DNA from: Agrobacterium tumefaciens
GTDB lineage: Bacteria > Pseudomonadota > Alphaproteobacteria > Rhizobiales > Rhizobiaceae
Assembly (NCBI RefSeq): GCF_013318015.2
Contig: NZ_CP115842.1
Location: 1,549,001 to 1,613,000, forward strand
Direction of reading: 5' to 3'
Length of the DNA: 64,000 bases
This document shows positions 56,837 to 64,000 of this stretch, one piece after another (position 1 is the stretch's first letter; every line of letters starts with the position of its first letter). The notes beneath the pieces were generated by a model, which did no database searches, was not told the origin of the DNA, and saw nothing but the letters and a program-made list of their open reading frames with translations. The position numbers and the translations under genes were made by a program.

Positions 56837-59823
56837 GTTCCTATCGCGTTCCCGGCCGTGGCCGGGTGGATGCCGCCCGCTCGGTAAGCTTCACCTTCGA
56901 TGGGAAGACCTATCGCGGCGTAAAGGGGGATACGGTCGCCTCCGCGCTTCTCGCCAATGGCGTACATCTCATGGGCCGCTCGTTCAAATACCACCGCCCG
57001 CGCGGCCCTGTAGCGGCGGGTTCCGAGGAGCCGAATGCGCTGATCGGCACCCGCCGCGGCTCCGGCCGGTTCGAGCCAAATACCCGCGCCACGGTGCAGG
57101 AAATCTGGAGCGGGCTGGAAACCACGTCTCAGAACAAATATCCGAGCCTGAAATTCGATATCGGCGCAGTCAACGACATGGCCTATATGCTGTTTTCGGC
57201 GGGCTTTTACTACAAGACATTCATGTGGCCGAAGAGCTTCTGGAACAAGGTCTATGAGCCCTTCATCCGCGCGGCGGCCGGTCTCGGCGTCTCGCCCACG
57301 GAAGAAGACCCCGATACCTATGCCTCGCGCAACCTGCATTGCGACGTGCTGATCGTCGGCGCCGGTCCTGCGGGTCTGGCTGCGGCGCGCGCAGCGGCGG
57401 TCGATGGTCTCAAGGTCGTGCTAGTGGACGAAAATGCCGAAGCCGGCGGGACGCTGCTGTCCGAGCCGCAGGCGCAGATTGACGGCCAGCCAGCATGGAA
57501 CTGGCTGGCGGACGAGTTGAAGGCGCTGAAGGAGCGCGGCGTCAGGGTCATGACCCGCACGACGGCGATTGCCTACTACCACCAGAACATGATCGGCCTT
57601 TGCGAAAAGCTGACCGACCATCTCGAAACCGTGACCAAGGACATGCCGCGTGAACGCCTGTGGCGGGTGCGGGCGCGCTATGTGGTGCTGGCGCAGGGGG
57701 CTCTCGAAAAACCGCTGGTCTTTCATGGCAACGACCGGCCGGGCGTGATGCTGGCGGGCTCCGCCCAGACCTATCTGAACCGCTATGGCGTCAAGGTCGG
57801 CAACAGGCCGGTGGTGGTGACGAGCCATGACAGCGCCTGGTATGCCGCCTTCGATCTTCATGGCGCAGGCGTGCGGGTGCAGGCCATCGTCGATACCCGT
57901 TCGAAGGTGCGCGAGGAACTGGTGAACGAGGCGCGCGCGCTCGGCATTCCGGTGCGGCTGTCGCATACCGTGACGGCGACTTCGGGCCGGTTGCGTGTGA
58001 AATCAGTCCGCGTCAATCCGGTGAATGGCTCCGCGGTCGGCGCGGGGCAGGAAATCGCCTGTGATGCGTTGCTGATGTCTGGCGGCTGGACGCCGTCGCT
58101 GCATCTGTTTTCCCACACGCAGGGCAAGATTGCGTGGGACGATCAGCGGACCACCTTCCTGCCGGCCATGACCAATGAGGATTGTGCAATTGCCGGCGCC
58201 GGGCGCGGGCTTTGGGGCATTGAAGCGGTGCTGAAGGATGGCGCCGAGCAGGGCCGGAAGATCGCTGCAGCCCTGGGCAAGACGGGCGATACCCGCGACT
58301 ATGCGGTGGAGCACGACCGCACCGGCAGCGGCGTATCGCTGACGGAATTGCCGAGCGATCGCGATGCCGGCAAGGCCAAGGCCTTCGTCGATTACCAGAA
58401 CGACGTGACCGCAAAGGATCTGCGGCTGGCCGTGCGCGAGGGCATGCGCTCCATCGAGCACGTCAAGCGCTACACCACCAACGGCATGGCGACCGATCAG
58501 GGCAAGATGTCCAATATCAACGGCCTCAACATCGCGGCGGAAGCGCTCGGCAAACGCCAGCCGGAAGTAGGCCTGACGACCTTCCGCCCACCCTATACGC
58601 CGACGACCTTCGGCGCTTTCGCCGGTTATCATCGCGGCCAGCATTTCGAGGTGACGCGCAAGACGCAGATCGACAGCTGGGCTGAGAAGCATGGCGCGGT
58701 TTACGAACCGGTCGGCCAATGGCGGCGCGCCTGGTACTTCCCCAAACCAGGTGAAGACATGGATGCTGCAGTCGGCCGCGAATGCCGGGCGGTGCGGCAA
58801 AGCCTCGGCATGTTCGACGCCTCGACGCTCGGCAAGATCGAGGTCGTCGGGCCGGATGCGGTCGAGTTCATGAACCGCATGTACACCAACCCGTGGTCGA
58901 AGCTCGCGCCGGGCCGCTGCCGTTACGGCCTGCTTCTGGGTGATGACGGCTTCATTCGCGACGACGGCGTCATCGGCCGCATGACCGAGGATCGCTTCCA
59001 CGTCACCACCACCACCGGCGGTGCCGCGCGGGTGATGAACATGATGGAGGATTACCTCCAAACAGAATGGCCTGATCTCAACGTCTGGCTTACCTCCACC
59101 ACCGAGCAATGGTCCACCATTGCGCTCAACGGCCAGAATGCGGCAAAGCTGCTCGCTCCGTTGGTCGAGGGCGTCGAGCTGACGGAAGAGGCTTTCCCGC
59201 ATATGTCCTGCGCGGAATGCACGGTGGCCGGCATGCCGGCGCGGCTGTTCCGGGTGTCGTTCACCGGCGAGATCGGCTTCGAAGTCAACGTGCCCGCGCC
59301 GCTTGGCCGCAAGCTCTGGGAAATCCTGTGGGAGGCCGGCCAGCAATACGGCATCACCGCCTATGGCACGGAAACCATGCATGTGCTGCGTGCCGAAAAG
59401 GGTTACATCATCGTCGGCCAGGATACTGACGGCACGGTCACGCCCTATGATGCCGCGATGGGCTGGGCCGTGGGCAAGACCAAACCGGATTTCGTCGGCA
59501 AGCGTGGCCTCGCGCGCCCCGATCTCGTCGCCAAGGGCCGTCGTCACCTCGTCGGTCTTCTGACCGAAGACCGCTCGAAGCTGGAAGAGGGCGCGCAGAT
59601 TGTCTTCGATCCGAAGCAGCCTATCCCGATGAAAATGGTCGGTCATGTCACCTCATCCTATCATTCGGATGCGGTTGGCCAGCCGATTGCGCTGGCGCTG
59701 GTCGAGGGCGGCCATGAGCGGATGGGAGAGACCGTCTATATTCCAATGCCCGAACGCACGATTGCCGCAAAAATCACCGGGATGGTCTTTGTCGATCCCG
59801 AAAACACCCGCCTGAAGATCTGA
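56833..59823 (+). CDS. soxA: Sarcosine oxidase alpha subunit
   Basis: A 996-residue subunit. Order: a Fer2_4-like N-terminal domain (VSFTFDGKTYRGVKGDTVASALL), an NAD+-binding Rossmann domain (DVLIVGAGPAGLAAARAA, near residue 172), and a C-terminal aminomethyltransferase/GcvT-like folate domain from about residue 600 (FTGEIGFEVNVP; DGTVTPYDAAMGW). It channels the imine intermediate to tetrahydrofolate, making 5,10-methylene-THF and glycine with release of H2O2. Confidence 0.96.
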   Translation: MSSYRVPGRGRVDAARSVSFTFDGKTYRGVKGDTVASALLANGVHLMGRSFKYHRPRGPVAAGSEEPNALIGTRRGSGRFEPNTRATVQEIWSGLETTSQNKYPSLKFDIGAVNDMAYMLFSAGFYYKTFMWPKSFWNKVYEPFIRAAAGLGVSPTEEDPDTYASRNLHCDVLIVGAGPAGLAAARAAAVDGLKVVLVDENAEAGGTLLSEPQAQIDGQPAWNWLADELKALKERGVRVMTRTTAIAYYHQNMIGLCEKLTDHLETVTKDMPRERLWRVRARYVVLAQGALEKPLVFHGNDRPGVMLAGSAQTYLNRYGVKVGNRPVVVTSHDSAWYAAFDLHGAGVRVQAIVDTRSKVREELVNEARALGIPVRLSHTVTATSGRLRVKSVRVNPVNGSAVGAGQEIACDALLMSGGWTPSLHLFSHTQGKIAWDDQRTTFLPAMTNEDCAIAGAGRGLWGIEAVLKDGAEQGRKIAAALGKTGDTRDYAVEHDRTGSGVSLTELPSDRDAGKAKAFVDYQNDVTAKDLRLAVREGMRSIEHVKRYTTNGMATDQGKMSNINGLNIAAEALGKRQPEVGLTTFRPPYTPTTFGAFAGYHRGQHFEVTRKTQIDSWAEKHGAVYEPVGQWRRAWYFPKPGEDMDAAVGRECRAVRQSLGMFDASTLGKIEVVGPDAVEFMNRMYTNPWSKLAPGRCRYGLLLGDDGFIRDDGVIGRMTEDRFHVTTTTGGAARVMNMMEDYLQTEWPDLNVWLTSTTEQWSTIALNGQNAAKLLAPLVEGVELTEEAFPHMSCAECTVAGMPARLFRVSFTGEIGFEVNVPAPLGRKLWEILWEAGQQYGITAYGTETMHVLRAEKGYIIVGQDTDGTVTPYDAAMGWAVGKTKPDFVGKRGLARPDLVAKGRRHLVGLLTEDRSKLEEGAQIVFDPKQPIPMKMVGHVTSSYHSDAVGQPIALALVEGGHERMGETVYIPMPERTIAAKITGMVFVDPENTRLKI

Positions 59824-59830
59824 CCAGGAG

Positions 59831-60391
59831 ATGACAATGAATATGCGCGTTTCCTCCCCCGTTCCCGGCACGCTGGCCGAGAGCAAAGCAGCCCGGGTCA
59901 GCATATTGGCCGCGCAGGGGCGGCTGTCGCTGCGTGCGCGCGGCGATCTGGTGCCGCTCAATACAGCCCTTGGCCTGACCTTGCCCGACCGGATCGGCGC
60001 TCGCACTGCTGCAGGCGAAATCGAGGCCGTGCGCCTTGGCCCCGACGAATGGACGATCCTTGCTCCCGTTGGCGCGGTCGACGGGGTGATTGCGGCCTGC
60101 GCTGGCGTTTATGCCGGCCATCCGCATAGTCTCGTCGATATTTCCGGAAGGGAAGTGACGCTGGCGATCAAGGGGCCGCTCGCCGCCGAGCTTTTGACAC
60201 TCGGCTGCGCCCGCGACATCGACACCATTCCGGTTGGCGAGGCCCGCAGAACGATTTTCGATGGCGTGACCGTGGTGCTGTGGCGCGATGCGCCGGATGG
60301 TTTCCGTATGGATATCTGGAACAGTTTCGCGCCGCATCTCGGCCATTTGCTTGAAACCGGCTGCAAGGAACTTGCCGCCGAAATCGCCTGA
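59831..60391 (+). CDS. soxG: Sarcosine oxidase gamma subunit
   Basis: A 186-residue SoxG-family protein, GcvT-like in its core ([32 protein letters not shown]). It completes the heterotetramer. It starts 7 bases after soxA with CAGGAG upstream. Confidence 0.92.
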   Translation: MTMNMRVSSPVPGTLAESKAARVSILAAQGRLSLRARGDLVPLNTALGLTLPDRIGARTAAGEIEAVRLGPDEWTILAPVGAVDGVIAACAGVYAGHPHSLVDISGREVTLAIKGPLAAELLTLGCARDIDTIPVGEARRTIFDGVTVVLWRDAPDGFRMDIWNSFAPHLGHLLETGCKELAAEIA

Positions 60392-60408
60392 TCCTTGAGG
60401 AGGAAACA

Positions 60409-61677
60409 ATGCTCAACCGTCTGTCCCATAATGCCGTCTCGGATACGGTGATTGCCGACGCCATCGCCGAGGAACTCGATCGCCAGAAAACCCAGATTGA
60501 ACTGATCGCTTCGGAAAACATCGTGTCCGCCGACGTTCTGGCGGCGCAAGGCTCCGTGCTGACCAACAAATATGCCGAAGGTTATCCCGGCAAACGCTAT
60601 TATGGCGGTTGCGAATTCGTCGACAAGGTCGAGCAGGTCGCCATCGACCGGCTGAAGCAACTTTTCGGCGCGGAGTTCGCGAACGTTCAGCCACATTCCG
60701 GCGCGCAGGCCAATCAGGCGGTGTTTCTGGCACTTCTTCAGCCGGGCGACCGGATCATGGGGCTTTCGCTGGCCCATGGCGGCCACTTGACCCACGGTTC
60801 GCCGGTCACCATGTCGGGCAAGTGGTTCGATGTCGTCTCCTATGAGGTGGATGCAGAGACGCATCTGATCGATATGGAAAAGGTTCGGGCAAAGGCGATG
60901 GAAACCAGGCCGAAGCTGATCGTCGCAGGCGCCTCGGCCTATCCGCGCCAGATCGATTTCGAAGGCTTCCGCAAGATCGCCGACGAGGTTGGCGCATGGC
61001 TGATGGTCGACATGGCCCATTATGCCGGCCTGATCGCCGGCGGCAAATATCCAAACCCGGTGCCGCACGCCCATGTCGTCACCTCCACCACCCACAAGAC
61101 CCTGCGCGGCCCTCGCGGCGGCGTGATTTTGACCAACGATGCCGATCTGGCAAAGAAGCTGAATTCGGCCGTCTTCCCCGGCAATCAGGGCGGCCCGCTG
61201 ATGCATGTCATCGCCGCCAAGGCCGTTGCCTTCGGCGAGGCGCTGCGGCCGGACTTTGCCGACTACGCTGGTCAGGTCATCGCCAATGCACAGGCTCTGG
61301 CGCGAGTGCTGACGGATGGCGGTCTGGGGATCGTGTCTGGTGGAACCGACAGCCACATGGTTCTGGTCGATCTGCGTCCGAAGGGCGTTACCGGCAAGGT
61401 TGCCGAAATCGCTCTTGAGCGGGCAGGCCTCACCTGCAACAAGAACTCCATTCCCAACGACCCGGAAAAGCCCTTCGTCACCTCGGGCATCCGGCTCGGC
61501 AGTTCGGCCGGCACCACGCGCGGTTTTGGCGTGGCCGAATTCGAGCGGATCGGCGTGCTGATCCTGCGCGTCATCGACGCGCTGGCTGTCTGTGCCGAAG
61601 GCAATGCTGAGATTGAGGCGAACGTGCGGGCCGAGGTTGCAGCGCTGTGTGAGGCCTTCCCGATCTACGGCGCGTAA
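60409..61677 (+). CDS. glyA: Serine hydroxymethyltransferase
   Basis: A 422-residue PLP enzyme with [25 protein letters not shown] and the cofactor Lys in [14 protein letters not shown] (about residue 229). It combines glycine and 5,10-methylene-THF, both products of sarcosine oxidase, into serine. Its place in the sox operon suggests a dedicated second copy alongside a housekeeping glyA elsewhere. TTGAGGAGG precedes the ATG. Confidence 0.95.
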   Translation: MLNRLSHNAVSDTVIADAIAEELDRQKTQIELIASENIVSADVLAAQGSVLTNKYAEGYPGKRYYGGCEFVDKVEQVAIDRLKQLFGAEFANVQPHSGAQANQAVFLALLQPGDRIMGLSLAHGGHLTHGSPVTMSGKWFDVVSYEVDAETHLIDMEKVRAKAMETRPKLIVAGASAYPRQIDFEGFRKIADEVGAWLMVDMAHYAGLIAGGKYPNPVPHAHVVTSTTHKTLRGPRGGVILTNDADLAKKLNSAVFPGNQGGPLMHVIAAKAVAFGEALRPDFADYAGQVIANAQALARVLTDGGLGIVSGGTDSHMVLVDLRPKGVTGKVAEIALERAGLTCNKNSIPNDPEKPFVTSGIRLGSSAGTTRGFGVAEFERIGVLILRVIDALAVCAEGNAEIEANVRAEVAALCEAFPIYGA

Positions 61678-61766
61678 CACGCTATTATCGGTCTCGTTAG
61701 CCATGATCGGGCAGGGCGGCATCACCGCCATTTTCCCGATCGCTGATCCATCAAGGGGAGCAGGAT

Positions 61767-62651
61767 TTGACCAGCTATGTCATGAAAGTCTCGTGCCCGG
61801 CACGCAGCGGCATCGTTGCCGCCGTGTCCGGATATCTCGCGCGGTCCGGCTGCAACATCAACGACAGTTCGCAATTCACCGACCTGGAAACGGGCCGCTT
61901 TTTCATGCGGCTGAGCTTCGTTTCGGAGGAAGGGATGGAACCCGCTGCTCTCGTCGCAGGGTTCGCTTCCGTCGCCGCCGATTTCGACATGGAATACGAT
62001 ATCCATGATCTCTCGCGGAAAACGAAAGTCGTGATCATGGTTTCACGCTTCGGCCATTGCCTGAACGATCTACTCTATCGTTCCCACATTGGTGCATTGC
62101 CTGTGGAGATTGTCGCTGTCATCTCCAATCACCTCGAATACCAGAAGCAGGTGGTGAACGAGGATATTCCCTTTCACCACATTCGCGTCACGCCGGAGAC
62201 GAAACCGGAAGCCGAGGCGGCCATACTGCAGGTGGTGCGCGATGCAGGCGCCGAACTTGTCGTGCTGGCGCGCTACATGCAGGTTCTGTCGGAACGGCTG
62301 TGCCAGGAAATGTCTGGCCGCATCATCAACATCCACCACTCCTTCCTGCCTTCCTTCAAGGGCGCAAACCCTTACAAGCAGGCCTATGAGCGCGGCGTGC
62401 GACTGATCGGCGCGACGGCCCACTACGTCACCGCTGATCTCGATGAAGGCCCGATCATCGAACAGGACACGATCCGCGTCACCCATGCCCAGAGCGGCAT
62501 GGATTATGTGAGCCTCGGGAGGGACGTGGAAAGCCAGGTTCTGGCGCGCGCCATTCATGCCCATATCCATCACCGTGTCTTCCTCAACGGCAATAAGACC
62601 GTGGTGTTTCCCGCTTCGCCGGGCGAATATATGTCCGAACGAATGGGATAA
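61767..62651 (+). CDS. purU: Formyltetrahydrofolate deformylase
   Basis: A 294-residue enzyme: N-terminal ACT domain (CPARSGIVAAVSGYLARSGCNI), then a formyltransferase-type hydrolase domain with INIHHSFLPSFKGANPY and ADLDEGPIIEQ carrying the catalytic His and Asp. It releases formate from 10-formyl-THF and regenerates THF for sarcosine demethylation. The start is TTG at 61767, preceded by AAGGGGAGCAGG. Confidence 0.93.
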   Translation: MTSYVMKVSCPARSGIVAAVSGYLARSGCNINDSSQFTDLETGRFFMRLSFVSEEGMEPAALVAGFASVAADFDMEYDIHDLSRKTKVVIMVSRFGHCLNDLLYRSHIGALPVEIVAVISNHLEYQKQVVNEDIPFHHIRVTPETKPEAEAAILQVVRDAGAELVVLARYMQVLSERLCQEMSGRIINIHHSFLPSFKGANPYKQAYERGVRLIGATAHYVTADLDEGPIIEQDTIRVTHAQSGMDYVSLGRDVESQVLARAIHAHIHHRVFLNGNKTVVFPASPGEYMSERMG

Positions 62652-62675
62652 GGTTGGGGCGCGGTTGCCGGAGGC

Positions 62676-64000
62676 CTATTCTTCCACCGGCCCCGTCCCG
62701 TCGCTTGCTTCGGGCTCCTGTGGCCGCGCGCTTCGTGTAGATGCGGGATAGGCGCCCGCCATGCTGGCGAACTGGATGTCGTTTTGCGCAAAGGCATCCT
62801 TTAACATCGAATAGGCCTTGCGGCGCACCATGGAGGATTGCCCGCCGGCGCGCAGCATCATGCCGAAACCAAGCGTCATGCCATATTCGCCGAATTGCTC
62901 GACGCCCTTCAGCTTGACGGTTTCGATCAGGAACGGTCCGAATTCCGGGTCTTCCTTCAGCGCCTTGCCGATCTCCTTGGTAATGGCCCGGACCTTGGCA
63001 ATGTCAGTATCGAAGGCGACCGTGACGAGGAATTTGTCGATCGACCAGTCGCGGCTCATATTTTCGACGGCGCCGAGCGATCCGAACGGCACGGTGAAAA
63101 TCGGGCCGCGATGGTGCCGCAGTTTGACCGAGCGGATGCTGAAGGATTCAACCGTGCCGCGGTAGGAACCGCTCTGGATGTATTCGCCGACGCGGAAGGC
63201 GTCGTCGATCATGTAGAACACGCCGCTGATGATATCCTTGACGAGCGTCTGCGAACCGAAACCGATGGCGATGCCGAAGATGCCGGCACTTGCGAGCAGC
63301 GGCCCGATATTGACGCCGAGTTCCGAAAGCGCCGTCATGACCGCAACCGCGGCGATGATGATGCCGAGCATGTTGCGCAGGATCGGCAGAATGGTCAAAA
63401 GCCGGTCATCTTGCGGCTGCCCCCCGCCCGGTTGGCCGCTCATCGAGTTGCCGACGGGTGTACTCAACTCCAGCCGCCGTGCGATCATCGACTTGATCGC
63501 GATCCAGAGGAGATCGGCAAGAAGCAGGATCAGCGCCCCGTGCAGGACGCCGACGACGATCGACGTCAGCAATGCGCCATCGGGCAGGGAATTCGGATGC
63601 GCGCGCACGAGGAAGATCAGCCACAGGATGGCAGTCCCGACGATTGCAAGCCGCACGCCTCGCTCGACCAGTACCGGGCGAAGATCGCTTTCCCCATAGG
63701 TGCCGATGTCGGTTGCCAGCTTTCGCGCCGCGATGCCAAGCGTCGAGGCAAGGCCGGGCAGAACCAGCGCATAAAGCCCGATCCAGAACAGGACCCCGGC
63801 GCCGGCGAGCCGCAACCCGAAGAGGATGATGAGGCCGAAGATAAGCGCGACATCGATTGACCTAGCCCGCTCCGAGCCGGGATCGCCGACCGGACGACGC
63901 CAGATCCAGATGCATGCGAGCAGGAACAGCAGGCCGACCATGGCGGAGGACAGAAGCCCAAGCGTGTCACGCGGGACATCGAGATTCTCGAGCGTCCTGA
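62676..64000 (-). CDS. MscS-type mechanosensitive channel, 5' end outside window
   Basis: At least 441 codons of an MscS-family protein with several N-terminal membrane segments and the MscS core: ASAGIFGIAIGFGSQTLVKDIISGVFYM as pore region, followed by the beta domain (VGEYIQSGSYRGTVESFSIRSVKLRHHRGPIFTVP pattern). The reading frame stays open through the window edge (LENLDVPRDTLGLLSS before the Met at 63941), so a larger N-terminal part, as in long MscS proteins, is likely. It relieves turgor on osmotic downshock. It converges on purU. Confidence 0.88.
   Translation of the reverse strand, partial: RTLENLDVPRDTLGLLSSAMVGLLFLLACIWIWRRPVGDPGSERARSIDVALIFGLIILFGLRLAGAGVLFWIGLYALVLPGLASTLGIAARKLATDIGTYGESDLRPVLVERGVRLAIVGTAILWLIFLVRAHPNSLPDGALLTSIVVGVLHGALILLLADLLWIAIKSMIARRLELSTPVGNSMSGQPGGGQPQDDRLLTILPILRNMLGIIIAAVAVMTALSELGVNIGPLLASAGIFGIAIGFGSQTLVKDIISGVFYMIDDAFRVGEYIQSGSYRGTVESFSIRSVKLRHHRGPIFTVPFGSLGAVENMSRDWSIDKFLVTVAFDTDIAKVRAITKEIGKALKEDPEFGPFLIETVKLKGVEQFGEYGMTLGFGMMLRAGGQSSMVRRKAYSMLKDAFAQNDIQFASMAGAYPASTRSARPQEPEASDGTGPVEE

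Noticed and set aside
58003..59646. 547-codon open frame antisense to soxA
   Set aside because: Composition is Arg/His/Ala-rich shadow of a GC-rich gene; soxA on the other strand has full family conservation.
60109..61731. 540-codon open frame antisense to soxG and glyA
   Set aside because: It spans two real, conserved genes on the other strand and shows no recognisable domain.

Overview
The window looks like Rhizobiaceae DNA, most like Agrobacterium/Rhizobium. It is GC-rich, with tightly packed catabolic operons and many sugar ABC transporters, each next to its own regulator. Two heterotetrameric sarcosine oxidase loci are present, and typical rhizobial families occur (DUF1402, peptidase C93, xylitol dehydrogenase without a structural zinc site). 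I saw no tRNA, rRNA, insertion sequence, CRISPR array or ribosomal/housekeeping cluster. A catabolic stretch of a secondary replicon is plausible, but that is inference.

Layout. 1-2.5 kb: end of a sarcosine-oxidase-like operon (soxD partial, soxB) with a divergent GlxA/AraC-type regulator. 2.5-13.5 kb: a CUT2 sugar ABC transporter (minus strand) diverging from a GntR regulator and an operon encoding a fructuronate reductase-like enzyme, mannonate dehydratase, an aldose dehydrogenase-like AKR, a lactonase-like amidohydrolase and an SDR. 13.6-15.5 kb: an MFS exporter and its TetR regulator facing each other across three copies of a 15-bp operator. 15.8-24.9 kb: pentitol catabolism, with a xylitol-type dehydrogenase, an AraC regulator, a CUT2 transporter, ribitol dehydrogenase, a ribulokinase-like FGGY kinase and a xylulose-reductase-like SDR. 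24.9-26.9 kb: a ProP-like MFS osmolyte transporter and a small PRC-barrel protein.

27.1-41.8 kb is the most unusual part. Two inositol-monophosphatase-like/dual-specificity-phosphatase-like gene pairs bracket a large metallophosphoesterase, a Na/Pi cotransporter with a PhoU-like domain, a LacI regulator, and an Fbp/Afu-type ABC importer with three tandem paralogous binding proteins. The two promoter regions share a 10-bp palindromic core. I read this as one regulon that imports a phosphorylated organic compound, strips it of phosphate and disposes of the phosphate. The substrate is unknown.

41.9-45.7 kb: a TerC/CBS/CorC membrane protein preceded by a terminator-like leader, a DUF1402 protein and a C93 transglutaminase-like peptidase. 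45.7-53.1 kb: a CUT1 sugar ABC transporter with a TIM-barrel isomerase/epimerase and a Gfo/Idh/MocA oxidoreductase, diverging from a LacI regulator across a perfect palindrome. 53.1-54.0 kb: an unrecognised protein. 54.1-62.7 kb: a second GlxA regulator and the complete soxBDAG-glyA-purU operon, which demethylates sarcosine and channels the C1 unit through folate. The window ends inside an MscS-type channel gene.
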